A stretch of 64,000 nucleotides of DNA from Pedobacter namyangjuensis (GCF_003313325.1 NZ_QMHQ01000001.1:124001-188000); one strand, 5' to 3'; counted from the first letter of the stretch, positions 44,927 through 53,886 are shown. Notes: generated by a model from the sequence alone, not told the origin. Translations and numbers: made by a program.

Positions 44927-47792
44927 ATGAAGAATTTAAAATTTATTTTACTCGCTTTCGTGTTTCCTTTAGCACTTAATTCTGTTGCTCAACAGAAGCC
45001 TGCTTTAACATGGAAAGACGTTTCTAAATGGTCTTACAACAGAGGTAGTACGCTTTCGCCAGACGGCCAATGGATGGCTTGGGCAAGTGGGCCAACTGAG
45101 GGCGACCTAAAGTTAACCATCAGAAAAACGTTGGATACACTTAGCTACAACTATCAAATTGGTGCTACTGCAAGCTTTGCTACTTTTTCTAAAGATTCGA
45201 AATTTGCTGCCTTTAAAGTATCTGCAAAAGATGCTGAAGCAAAAGCCGCAAAAAAAACAATGAAACCTACGTACGATAAATTATTGTTGGTTTCGTTGGC
45301 AGATAATAAGCAAACTACATTTGAAAAAGTGAGAAACTTTTATTTTTCTGGAGATGTAGCCAACTGGATTGCGATACAATTTGCACCGCTAGAAACCGTT
45401 GCAAAAGATAAAGATGCTGCAAAAGGAACCGATGTTTTATTGTACAATCTAGTAACAAAGAAGAGCTTTAACATAGGTAATGTTTTAGAATTAGCATTTA
45501 ACAAAACTGGTGATTTATTGGCCTATACTATTGATGCTAATGGACAAAACGGCAATGGTATCTTTATTAGAGATATGAAAACCGGCTTAACCACTGCATT
45601 AGATAATGATAAAGCAGTTTACAAAAGCATTAACTGGAATGAAGAAGGAACCGCTTTTGCCCTTTTAAAATCGAACAAAAACGAAAAATATAAGGATGAT
45701 GTTTTCAGTGTAATTGGTATCAGTAAAATTAACGGCGAGCAAACTGCCAAAGTGATCTATAATGGTATAGATGATGCTAGCTTCCCGAAAACAATGGGGA
45801 TAAACACTAACGCTTCTCCTTATTGGTCTGATGATCAATCGACTTTGTTTTTTGGTATAAACACACTAGCAAAAAAAGACGATAAAAAAACAACCGACAG
45901 CTTAACCAAAGCAAAAAAACCTGATGCAAAAGCTGATAGCTTAGCAAAAACCGTTAAACCAGAACCTAAAAAAGAAGATATCGAAAAAACCTGATATGAT
46001 TATCTGGAACTGGCAAGATAAACGTTTGCAATCGGCTCAGCAAACGCAAGAAATGAGGGATAAGAATTTTAATTATACCAGTTCTTATCGCATTACGGAT
46101 AAAAAATTTACACAACTAGCAGACAGCAATATGCGTTCTGTTATGGTTGCTCCGAAACAGATTTATGCAATTGGGTATGATAACAACAACTATGAGTTAT
46201 CAGGGAATTTAGATGGACAAAGCTATACAGACATCTATTTAATCGACTTAAAAACGGGTGTTAAAAAACGCTTGTTCGAGAAAATGTACGCTACCAATGG
46301 TGGTCGTTTATCGTTAGCTCCTAATGGTAAATTGGCAAGCTATTACGTTGATGGTGTTTTTTACAGTATCAACTTAGAGAACGGGCAGATTGCTAACTTA
46401 ACCGGAAAAATCAAATCTTCTTTTGTTGATGAAATGGACGACCATAATGTACAAAAGCCTGCTACGCCAAATTATGGTTGGTCGGCTGATTCTAAGTACG
46501 CCTTGGTTATGGATAACAATGATTTATGGAAAATTTCTGCCGACGGAAAGAGCGTAACAAGCCTGACTGACAATTGGAAAGTGAAAAAATCTACCATTAT
46601 GACGAGGTTGAGGCTATACCCTTACGAAAAAGGAACCGATTTAAGTAAAGACCAATATTTTATGGTTTTTAACAACGATACAAAAGACATGGGCTTAGCT
46701 TTACTTCCTGCAGGCAAATCTAAAATAAATGTTCTTTTTAGCGACGCAAACGCTTACGGAGGAATAAATAAAGCTGAAAAAGCCAATGTGTTTGTTTACA
46801 CAAAAAGTAATGCTACGCAATCGCCAGTTAGCTACGTAAGTACCAGCGCAAATTTGGCTAACGCCAAGCAAATTAACACCAATACACCAGATCAATCAAA
46901 ATATGCATGGACAAGCGGTGTAAAATTGCTTAAATATGTAAGCACTTATGGCGACACTTTACAAGCAGCCTTATACTTGCCAGCTAATTATGTCGAAGGA
47001 AAATCCTATCCAACCATAACTTATATTTATGAGCGTTTAACCGATGGCTTAAACAATTATTCGATGCCAGGTTATCCGGGCGGAGGTTTTAACAAAGCAT
47101 TGTACTTAAGCAATGGTTATGCAGTTTTAGAACCAGACATCAAGTATAAACTGAACGATCCGGGTATGTCGTCGGTGGCTTGCGTTGTACCAGCTGTAAA
47201 AGCAGCAATTGCTACAGGCGTTGTAGATGAGAAAAATGTTGCCATACACGGGCACTCTTGGGGCGGCTACCAAACTTCGTTTTTAATTACGCAAACTAAC
47301 ATTTTTAAAGCTGCGGCAGCTGGTGCACCATTAACCAATATGATTAGTATGTACAGTTTAATTTACTGGAATAGCGGCGGTACCAACCAAGCTATTTTTG
47401 AAGCTAGCCAAGGCAGGTTAACTCCAGGTTACTGGGACAACTGGGACGCTTTTGCCCGCAACTCGCCAGTGTATCACATTAAAAAAGTTCAAACGCCGTT
47501 GTTGCTTTTACATAACGACAAAGATGGTGCTGTAGATTTTACGCAAGGAATTGAGTACTACAATGGTTTAAGGAGATTAAACAAACCGGTTGTAATGATT
47601 ACTTATAAAGGCGAAAATCATGGTATTGCTAAAACTGCAAATCGTAAGGATTACGCAGTGCGAATGATGGAATATTTTGATTACATGCTTAAAGGAAAGC
47701 CAGCACCAGAATGGTGGAGCAAAGGTGTTAACCGTTTAGATATGGAAAAACACTTAGAAACTAGAGCTTTCAGCGAAGCTGAAGAAAATTAA
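44927..47792 (+). pseudogene. S9 family prolyl oligopeptidase-like peptidase, frameshifted in an A-run
   Basis: Two frames together form one secreted peptidase of about 954 residues. The first, from ATG 44927, has a signal peptide (LAFVFPLALNSVAQQ), an incomplete beta-propeller and a Lys/Asp-rich stretch ending PEPKKEDIEKT at TGA 45992-45994. The second continues with IIWNWQDKRLQSAQQ and the catalytic domain: Ser in GHSWGGYQTSF, Asp in HNDKDGAVDF, His in GENHGIAK. Removing one A from the A6 run at 45984-45989 joins the parts as IEKPDMIIWNWQD, as relatives read. The defect is therefore a one-base insertion, either a mutation, a slippage hotspot or a sequencing error. An upstream in-frame TTG (44885) is not chosen, because the ATG fits the signal peptide. 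Confidence 0.86.
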
Positions 47793-47813
47793 CCGTTTGT
47801 TATGCTGAGCTTG

Positions 47814-47851
47814 CGAGGAATCTATTTTATAAACTTAAAATAGATTCCTCG
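47814..47851. repeat. 16-bp perfect inverted repeat of the GTCATTSCGAGG family
   Basis: CGAGGAATCTATTTTA and its exact complement flank a 6-nt loop. The block continues to 47866 as GTTCCTCGGAATGAC, so its reverse reads GTCATTCCGAGGAAC, a widespread intergenic repeat theme. It lies between two convergent genes and probably helps terminate both. Confidence 0.72.
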
Positions 47852-47871
47852 TTCCTCGGAATGACAAATAT

Positions 47872-48942
47872 TTATTTGCCGTTTATAACCGGCTTAAGCA
47901 TATTAATATATCCCTCTACACCTTCTGCAACTTCTCTAACATAAAGAAACTCATCTGCCATGTGCGAGCGTCCTGAAAAACCCGGCCCACATTTTAGAGA
48001 AGGAATATCTAATAAAGCCTGATCTGAAGTTGTAGGCGAGCCATAAGTTGTTTTGCCCAATGCAATTCCCGATTGTACAATAGGATGGTTTTTATCAATC
48101 GACGAAGGCTTTAATCTAACCGAACGTGGTTTCACTTCGCAACTTACATGTTGTTTAATAATTTCAACAACCTCTTCATTTGTATAGGCATCTGTTACCC
48201 TAACATCAACCGTAAATGTGCAATTAGCAGGAACCACGTTGTGTTGAGAACCTGCATTTATAATGGTAACCGTCATTTTTACATGCCCAAAAACTTCTGA
48301 TACTTTAGGAAATTGGTAGGTGCGGAACCATTCTATATCTGGTAAGGCTTTATAAATTGCGTTTTCGCCTTCTTCTCTTGCAGCATGGCCAGCTTTACCA
48401 TGGGCAGTACAATCAATTACCAACAAACCTTTTTCGGCAATTGCTAAATGCATTTCCGTAGGCTCGCCCACAATGGCAAATTCCAGTTCGCCCAAATCAG
48501 GGATAACCAATTCCAAACCATCATTTCCAGAAATCTCCTCTTCGGCCGTTGCCGCTAAACAGATGTTGTATTTTAAATCGCTTTGCGGATAATAATATAA
48601 AAAAGTACCGATAAGCGACACCAAACAACCACCTGCATCATTACTGCCTAAACCGAAAAGTTTATCTCCTTCAATAGCGGCGTCGTATGGGTCTCTGGTG
48701 TAACCAGAATTTGGCTTCACGGTATCATGGTGAGAGTTTAAAAGCAATGTTGGCTTTGCCGGGTCAAAATGCTGATTATATGCCCAAACGTTATTCAATT
48801 TCCGGTAGGTTTTTACACCTCTTTCCTCTAAAAATTGTGCAATTAAGTTCGCCGTTCTATCTTCTTCCTTACTAAAAGACTGAATGCGAATTAGCGCTCG
48901 CAATAAATCCAGACTTTCTTTTTTTATATTTTCTAATAACAT
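47872..48942 (-). CDS. argE: M20 peptidase, N-acyl-ornithine deacylase (ArgE-type)
   Basis: A 356-residue zinc hydrolase. First metal site LLNSHHDTV (about 68-76), bridging Asp in LGSNDAGGCLVSL (about 98-110), and the AATAEEEISG motif (about 131-140) with the catalytic Glu pair are present. The dimerisation domain follows. Its place in the arginine cluster next to argB and argF' indicates removal of the acyl group from acylornithine or acylcitrulline. In a carbamoyltransferase route of this type the substrate would be N-succinyl- or N-acetylcitrulline. DapE is an alternative in sequence terms but not in context. Confidence 0.87.
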   Translation of the reverse strand: MLLENIKKESLDLLRALIRIQSFSKEEDRTANLIAQFLEERGVKTYRKLNNVWAYNQHFDPAKPTLLLNSHHDTVKPNSGYTRDPYDAAIEGDKLFGLGSNDAGGCLVSLIGTFLYYYPQSDLKYNICLAATAEEEISGNDGLELVIPDLGELEFAIVGEPTEMHLAIAEKGLLVIDCTAHGKAGHAAREEGENAIYKALPDIEWFRTYQFPKVSEVFGHVKMTVTIINAGSQHNVVPANCTFTVDVRVTDAYTNEEVVEIIKQHVSCEVKPRSVRLKPSSIDKNHPIVQSGIALGKTTYGSPTTSDQALLDIPSLKCGPGFSGRSHMADEFLYVREVAEGVEGYINMLKPVINGK

Positions 48943-49019
48943 AGTATCAAGTATTTAGCATCAAGTATCAAGATTTTGAGCCTAAACCCTAAATCTTTTA
49001 CCCTATACTTTTAACCTTC
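48943..49019. repeat. period-7 degenerate repeat tract (argE-proC spacer), 11 units
   Basis: The tract begins one base upstream of the argE ATG and consists of exactly eleven heptamers. The first is AGTATCA and occurs again as unit four; later units include AACCCTA and TACCCTA. It fills the entire gap and runs through the proC stop codon. Confidence 0.75.
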
Positions 49020-49820
49020 CTTTGTGTACAAATTCCCTGCTTTTAAGGCCGATAATTTAATCCCCTTAATTAGCGAAGAACTAAAGCCGTTGTGCTCCAT
49101 TTCGTTTAAACCGGCAATGGTACAACCTTTCGGCGAAGTTACTTTATCTATTTCAGTTTCCGGATGCGTTCCATTCAATAAAAGTAAATCCGCAGCTCCT
49201 TTTGCAGTTTGCACCGCCATTTTCAACGCTTCATCTGCATGGAAACCAATTTCCACACCACCTTGCGACGCTGCTCTTATAGACCTCAAAAAGAACGCGA
49301 TACCACACGCACAAAGCGCTGTTGCCGAAGTCATTAAATCTTCATTTATTTTAACAACCGAGCCTACCGTTTCAAACATTTTGGTTACTTCGGCAATATT
49401 TTCGGCAGTAGCATTATCTGTAGCAATGCAAGTCATAGATTGCCCAATAGCAATCGCCGTGTTCGGCATTGCCCTAACCACTTCAACATTATTTCCCAAT
49501 TTATCTTTAACCGCAGCACAGCTAACACCAGAAATTACCGAAATAATTAAATGTTTTGTGGGATCTATTGCATCGGCAATTTCATCTAAAACCGAGTTAA
49601 GCTGTTGTGGCAACACCGCCAAAATAACGATTTCAGCATTTGCTACACTTGCCTTATTATCGTTGCTTATAACAAACCCAACTTCTTCAAAAGATTTTAA
49701 ATTGGCCAAATTTCTTCGCGTTAACGTTATATCGGCAACCTTCGCAAAGTTTGCTTTTACCAAGCCTTTGGCCAAAGAAAGGCCAATATTTCCAGATCCA
49801 ATTATGGTTATTTTTTTCAT
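49011..49820 (-). CDS. proC: pyrroline-5-carboxylate reductase
   Basis: A 269-residue P5CR with the N-terminal Rossmann motif IIGSGNIGLSLAKGLVKA (about 5-22), VILAVLPQQL (about 69-78) and the C-terminal dimer motif SPKGCTIAGLNEMEHNGFSS (about 228-247). It reduces pyrroline-5-carboxylate to proline and links proline to the glutamate branch. Its presence within an arginine cluster is frequent in this phylum. Its last codon triplets lie within a period-7 repeat tract. Confidence 0.94.
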   Translation of the reverse strand: MKKITIIGSGNIGLSLAKGLVKANFAKVADITLTRRNLANLKSFEEVGFVISNDNKASVANAEIVILAVLPQQLNSVLDEIADAIDPTKHLIISVISGVSCAAVKDKLGNNVEVVRAMPNTAIAIGQSMTCIATDNATAENIAEVTKMFETVGSVVKINEDLMTSATALCACGIAFFLRSIRAASQGGVEIGFHADEALKMAVQTAKGAADLLLLNGTHPETEIDKVTSPKGCTIAGLNEMEHNGFSSSLIKGIKLSALKAGNLYTKEG

Positions 49821-49884
49821 TTTAAAATGATTTCACCGATTTAATATTTATTAGAAAAGCAGTTTCATCAAATCTATTAATGTT

Positions 49885-49944
49885 AGTCCTGCTATCCGCT
49901 TTACTTCGTTGCACTTCGTGTTCGCTACTATCAGGTTTAGATAA
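49885..49944 (-). repeat. dispersed imperfect-palindrome element, copy C
   Basis: Minus strand: AAACCTGATAGTAGCGAACA, CGAAGTGCAACGAAGTAAAG, then CGGATAGCAGGACT. The CGAAGTGCAA block appears to duplicate the adjacent CGAAGT, explaining the length relative to copy B. It lies between proC and argB. Confidence 0.74.
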
Positions 49945-50048
49945 CTTCTTTTGGTGCTAATTACACCTAAACACACTGCCCAATGGCACCACGACTAAAA
50001 GATCGGAATTGTGGAGCCTATGCTTAGCGCCAAATTTCCCTTAGGAGC

Positions 50049-50837
50049 TTAGGGATTCATTTTCGTTCCAAAAACACCGCCTGCAAGTTCATTTAGTTCA
50101 TCGGCTTTGCCAATATAAACAGTACTAACACCTTTGTTAATTGCCTCAAAAGCATTGTGCAATTTAGGAATCATCCCGCCAGCAACAGTGCCATCGGCTT
50201 TTAAACCTTCAAACTCACCTGATTTTATTTCCCTAACCACAGAGTTATCATCATTTACATCTTTTAATACGCCCTTTTTCTCGAAGCAATATACCAACCT
50301 TGTTTCATAAAGAGTAGACATAGCTACTGCTACAGCAGCCGCAATTGTGTCGGCATTGGTATTTAAAAGCTGACTATCACCGTCGTGCGTAATTGCAGAC
50401 AACACTGGTGTCAATCCTGCTTTTAGCAAATTATCAAGCGTAGCTGAAGAAACCGAGTTTTCATCCAAATCGCCTACATAACCGTAATCAATTTCTTCAA
50501 CCAAACGTTTCTTTGCTTTAATAATATTTCCGTCTGCACCGGTTAAACCGATTGCATTATTACCCTTTGCCTGTAATTGGGCAACCATATTCTTGTTAAT
50601 CAATCCTGCATAAACCATTGTTACTATACGCAGGGTTTCGATGTCGGTAATTCTTCTTCCATCAACCATTTTAGCTTCAATACCTAAGCTTTCGCCAAGT
50701 TCTGTAGCAATCTTACCTCCACCGTGCACTAATATTTTATCGCCAGGCAAAGCTGTAAAATCAAGCAAAAACTGATGCAAGTTTGCCGAGTTATCAATTA
50801 CGTTTCCGCCTATTTTTATGATTGTGAGTTGTTTCAT
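50049..50837 (-). CDS. argB: N-acylglutamate kinase (acetylglutamate/succinylglutamate kinase)
   Basis: A 262-residue amino acid kinase. TIIKIGGNVIDN (about 4-15) and KILVHGGGKIATELG (about 34-48) bind the phosphates. MVDGRRITDIETL (about 57-69) and NTNADTIAAAVA (about 163-174) complete the active site. It phosphorylates N-acylglutamate. Because argF' here has the residue associated with succinyl substrates, the natural substrate may be N-succinylglutamate. It lies between copy C of the dispersed element and a period-7 tract. Confidence 0.93.
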   Translation of the reverse strand: MKQLTIIKIGGNVIDNSANLHQFLLDFTALPGDKILVHGGGKIATELGESLGIEAKMVDGRRITDIETLRIVTMVYAGLINKNMVAQLQAKGNNAIGLTGADGNIIKAKKRLVEEIDYGYVGDLDENSVSSATLDNLLKAGLTPVLSAITHDGDSQLLNTNADTIAAAVAVAMSTLYETRLVYCFEKKGVLKDVNDDNSVVREIKSGEFEGLKADGTVAGGMIPKLHNAFEAINKGVSTVYIGKADELNELAGGVFGTKMNP

Positions 50838-50844
50838 ATTTTTT

Positions 50845-50907
50845 AAGCTTAAAGTCTAAAGCAAAAAGGTTAAAGCTTTGGTCTTTATGCTTTAAGCTTT
50901 CTGCTAA
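50845..50907. repeat. period-7 degenerate repeat tract (argB-argF' spacer), 9 units
   Basis: Nine contiguous heptamers, several of the form AAGCTTT or AAGGTTA, fill the space between the argB ATG and the argF' stop codon. Confidence 0.75.
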
Positions 50908-50908
50908 A

Positions 50909-51880
50909 TTACAATTCTTCTAACATTGCTTTAATTACCGCTTGCGCTGCCCAAAGCCTATTTCCCGCTTCGTGAATAACCAATGAGTTTGGCCCATCTA
51001 AAATTTCAGAAGACAATTCCAAATCCCTGCGAACTGGCAAACAGTGCATTACTTTAGCATCGTTTGTAAACTTTAATTTCTCGTTATTCATCATCCAGCC
51101 ATCCGGATAAGTTAAAACTTTGCCGTATTCTTTATAACTACTCCAGTTTTTAACGTAAACATAATCGGCACCAGCTAAAGCTTCTTCAATATTATATTGA
51201 ATGTCTGCGCCGGGCGTAAAATCTTCCGCTAATTCGTAGCCTTCAGGTTGAGCAATTGTAAAATCTACCATACCTTCTGCTTGTGCTTTGCACATCCATT
51301 CTGCAAATGAATTTGGAACTGCTTGAGGCAAGGCCTTAACGTGTGGCGCCCAGGCTAAAACCACTTTAGGTTTTCTGCCATCAGGTTTTTTAGTCCATGT
51401 CTCGTGGATGGTTATAATATCTGCAAAACTTTGCAATGGGTGTCGCGTTGCACTTTCTAAACTCACAACCGGAATAGCACAATATTTCACAAACTTATTA
51501 AAGAAATCTTCGCTGTAATCTTCTTCTCGGTTATTTAATTTAGGAAAAGAACGTAAGCCCAAAATATCGCAATACTGACCCATTACCGCTGCCGCTTCGC
51601 GAATATGTTCTACAGTAGAACCGTTCATTACCACCCCATCTTGGGTTTCTAGAGCCCAACCTTCTTTATCAAGGTTCATTACCATTACATTCATACCCAA
51701 GTTTAAAGCAGCCTTTTGAGTGCTCAATCGGGTGCGCAGGCTAGGGTTCATAAAAACCAACCCCAAAGTTTTATTTTTAGCTAAATTTTGGTGCGCATAG
51801 GGGTTCGCCTTTAATTCAAGCGCATCTTTTACAAATTGTTTGATGCTCGGAACATCGTGTACGGAAGTGAAAAGTTTCAT
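50909..51880 (-). CDS. argF': N-succinylornithine carbamoyltransferase-type ArgF'
   Basis: A 323-residue acylornithine carbamoyltransferase from ATG 51880 (MKLFTSVHDV). A longer frame begins at 51910 but lies in repeat sequence. MNPSLRTRLSTQ (about 44-55) is the carbamoyl-phosphate loop, HPLQSFADII the second ligand region and HCLPVRRDLE the C-terminal loop. At position 90 the specificity residue is Val (NGSTVEH). As I recall, Pro90 in Bacteroides fragilis prefers succinylornithine, while Glu92 in Xanthomonas prefers acetylornithine, and Glu to Val or Pro swaps the preference. So succinylornithine is the likely substrate, giving succinylcitrulline. Confidence 0.9.
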   Translation of the reverse strand: MKLFTSVHDVPSIKQFVKDALELKANPYAHQNLAKNKTLGLVFMNPSLRTRLSTQKAALNLGMNVMVMNLDKEGWALETQDGVVMNGSTVEHIREAAAVMGQYCDILGLRSFPKLNNREEDYSEDFFNKFVKYCAIPVVSLESATRHPLQSFADIITIHETWTKKPDGRKPKVVLAWAPHVKALPQAVPNSFAEWMCKAQAEGMVDFTIAQPEGYELAEDFTPGADIQYNIEEALAGADYVYVKNWSSYKEYGKVLTYPDGWMMNNEKLKFTNDAKVMHCLPVRRDLELSSEILDGPNSLVIHEAGNRLWAAQAVIKAMLEEL

Positions 51881-51883
51881 TTT

Positions 51884-51918
51884 AAGCGGAAAGTTAAAAG
51901 CGGAAAGCAAAAAGCTTT
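51884..51918. repeat. period-7 degenerate repeat tract (argF'-four-helix gene), 5 units
   Basis: Units AAGCGGA (twice), AAGTTAA, AAGCAAA and AAGCTTT, directly upstream of the argF' ATG. Confidence 0.72.
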
Positions 51919-51925
51919 TCCTGTT

Positions 51926-52282
51926 CTATTTTCTTATTTTTTTCAAGAGGCCAATCAGCATTGCTTTTACCTCATTAATTTTACTGTCTGTTTCTCTATA
52001 TAGCTCTTCAGATATATAGTTTAAATCTTTTACCAATAATACAGTATATTCAGTTTCATGACAAGAGCCTAAAGCCATATCTAAAAATCTTGCGAAGTCA
52101 GCATCAGAATTTCTTCCCGCTCCCTCAACAATATTTAAAGCAATTGAATACGTTGCTCGCTTTAACTGGCTACTCAGGTCATATTTTTCTGAGGTGGGCA
52201 AAATTGGTAATACCTCCCCATAAACGAAAAGAGTTAACTTATGCGCCTTTTGCCAAACTTCATATTTCCTGTAATCTCTCAT
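51926..52282 (-). CDS. four-helix-bundle protein (S23/intervening sequence type), copy 1
   Basis: A 118-residue TIGR02436-type protein. RDYRKYEVWQKAHKLTLFVY (about 2-21) opens it, with the hallmark SIALNIVEGAGRNSDADFAR (about 46-65) and FLDMALGSCHETEYTV. Such proteins are encoded in intervening sequences of some 23S rRNA genes and are scattered in Bacteroidota intergenic regions. They form pentameric four-helix bundles; cellular role unknown. Both sides of the gene are occupied by period-7 repeats. It shares about half its residues with copy 2 (53474-53845). Confidence 0.88.
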   Translation of the reverse strand: MRDYRKYEVWQKAHKLTLFVYGEVLPILPTSEKYDLSSQLKRATYSIALNIVEGAGRNSDADFARFLDMALGSCHETEYTVLLVKDLNYISEELYRETDSKINEVKAMLIGLLKKIRK

Positions 52283-52289
52283 CGTTAAT

Positions 52290-52317
52290 GATGCTATGCG
52301 CTTTCGGCCTTAAGCTT
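52290..52317. repeat. period-7 degenerate repeat tract (four-helix gene-argD), 4 units
   Basis: Units such as TGCGCTT and TAAGCTT. It is shorter and weaker than the others, and runs over the argD stop codon. Confidence 0.5.
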
Positions 52318-53443
52318 TCAGCACTTTTCCAAAAGCCTCCAAAAACTCATCAGCATGCGCCTTGGTTAAATTTAATGCTGGTAATAAGCGAATTACGTTG
52401 GGCTTAGCCTCTCCTGTAAAGATAAAATGTTTAAATAACAATTCTTTTTTAATATGTGCTAATTCTTCCGGCAATTCTATACCAATCATCAATCCACGGC
52501 CACGAACTTCTTTTACCTGTTCAATTTTCTTCAATTCGGAAATTAAATAATTGCCAATTTCCTCGGCATTTTTCATCAAGTTATCTCTTTCTATAACTTC
52601 TAAAACTGCCAAAGCAGCTGCACAGGCTAAGTGGTTACCACCGAAAGTGGTACCTAATTCGCCATGCCAAGGCTTAAATTTGGGTGCGATAGATAGGCCT
52701 GATATTGGAAATCCATTTCCCATGCCTTTGGCCATGGTATAAACATCGGCTTCTACGCCAGAATAATCGTGCGAATAGAACAAGCCAGTTCTACCATAGC
52801 CGCATTGAACCGAATCGGCAATGTAAACGGCGTTATATTCATCGCAAAGCGAACGGATTTTTTGAAGAAAACTTTTTGAAGCTTCTTTTATACCGCCAAC
52901 ACCTTGAATGCCCTCTATAATTACAGCAGAAATTTCCTCGCCTTGCGATTTAAAAGTTTCTTCTAAAGCCACTTCATTATTAAAAGGCAAGAAGATTACA
53001 TTTTCAGTTTGATTAACAGGTGCAACTATTTTAGGATTATCCGTAACAGCAACAGCTAAAGATGTTCTTCCATGAAATGCTCCCGAAAAAGCGATTACTT
53101 TTTTTCTACCATTGTAGAAGGAAGCTAATTTCAGGGCATTTTCGTTAGCCTCAGCGCCAGAATTCACTAAAAATAATTGAAAATCTTTTTTACCAGAAAC
53201 TTCACCTAATTTTTGTGCCAATTGCGTTTGCAAAGGAATTTTAACCGAATTAGAGTAAAAACCTACTTTATTTAATTGATCGGTTAAGCGAGCTACGTAA
53301 TGTGGATTGGTATGGCCAATCGAAATTACAGCATGGCCGCCATATAAATCCAAATATTGTTGTCCGTTAGCATCCCAAACATTACTGCCAGATGCTTTTG
53401 TTATTTCTATGTCGTTAAGTGGGTATACGTCGAATAAGTTCAT
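52310..53443 (-). CDS. argD: acylornithine aminotransferase
   Basis: A 377-residue class III PLP enzyme. GGHAVISIGHTNPHYVARL (about 34-52), the SGAEANENALKLA phosphate site (about 92-104), AFHGRTSLAVAVT (about 121-133), IIEGIQGVGG and VYTMAKGMGNGFPIS with the PLP lysine (about 238) are present. It transaminates acylglutamate semialdehyde to acylornithine. Ornithine or GABA aminotransferases are similar, but the cluster context decides. It is flanked on both sides by period-7 repeats and four-helix-bundle genes. Confidence 0.94.
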   Translation of the reverse strand: MNLFDVYPLNDIEITKASGSNVWDANGQQYLDLYGGHAVISIGHTNPHYVARLTDQLNKVGFYSNSVKIPLQTQLAQKLGEVSGKKDFQLFLVNSGAEANENALKLASFYNGRKKVIAFSGAFHGRTSLAVAVTDNPKIVAPVNQTENVIFLPFNNEVALEETFKSQGEEISAVIIEGIQGVGGIKEASKSFLQKIRSLCDEYNAVYIADSVQCGYGRTGLFYSHDYSGVEADVYTMAKGMGNGFPISGLSIAPKFKPWHGELGTTFGGNHLACAAALAVLEVIERDNLMKNAEEIGNYLISELKKIEQVKEVRGRGLMIGIELPEELAHIKKELLFKHFIFTGEAKPNVIRLLPALNLTKAHADEFLEAFGKVLKA

Positions 53444-53446
53444 AAT

Positions 53447-53481
53447 TGAGGTATGAGGTTTGAGGTGTAGGGTTTAAGGTT
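53447..53481. repeat. period-7 degenerate repeat tract (argD-four-helix gene 2), 5 units
   Basis: Units TGAGGTA, TGAGGTT, TGAGGTG, TAGGGTT and TAAGGTT in succession (read as separate units), the most regular tract. It begins 3 bp upstream of the argD ATG. Confidence 0.76.
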
Positions 53482-53845
53482 TTGCCCCTCCACTTCTCAA
53501 AAATTTTAAAAATGAAATTAGCATTGCTCTAACTTCGTTAATTAATTTGTTCACTTTTAGATAATCATCCTCACTTATGTACTTCAATTCTGAGGCACAC
53601 AAACAGCAATAATCTATCTCATTAGTAGAACCTAAGGCGGTATCTAAAAAACGTGCAAAATCTTTATCGGTAAATCTTCCACATCCTTCTACAATATTTA
53701 AAGGAATAGATAAAGAAGCTCTGGTAAGTTGAGATGTTAATTCAAATCTTTCTTCTTTTGGAAATTGAGTGGCAATATTTTTTTTGATGAACATATTCAA
53801 CTCATGTGCTTTTTTCCAAACATCAAGTTTTTTATAATCTCTCAT
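53474..53845 (-). CDS. four-helix-bundle protein (S23/intervening sequence type), copy 2
   Basis: A 123-residue paralogue of the protein at 51926-52282. RDYKKLDVWKKAHELNMFI (2-20) and SIPLNIVEGCGRFTDKDFAR (46-65) align with it position by position. Its C-terminus ends in GGAKP, encoded by the period-7 tract that overlaps its stop codon. It sits between argD and argC, again with such tracts on both sides, so both copies have the same kind of surroundings. Function unknown. Confidence 0.88.
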   Translation of the reverse strand: MRDYKKLDVWKKAHELNMFIKKNIATQFPKEERFELTSQLTRASLSIPLNIVEGCGRFTDKDFARFLDTALGSTNEIDYCCLCASELKYISEDDYLKVNKLINEVRAMLISFLKFLRSGGAKP

Positions 53846-53849
53846 GCTA

Positions 53850-53884
53850 TTTACCTTACGCCCTTAACCTTATACCTTCCACCT
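53850..53884. repeat. period-7 degenerate repeat tract (four-helix gene 2-argC), 5 units
   Basis: Units include TTTACCT, TTAACCT, TATACCT and TCCACCT, so the last four bases are nearly constant. Confidence 0.74.
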
Positions 53885-53886
53885 TT

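Noticed and set aside
48943..49019. CRISPR-like array in the argE-proC gap
   Set aside because: Units are 7 bp, contiguous and degenerate, with no repeat-spacer structure and no cas genes.
49024..49830. 268-codon plus-strand frame opposite proC
   Set aside because: proC is clear on the other strand, and the antisense product has no recognisable features beyond reflected codon bias.
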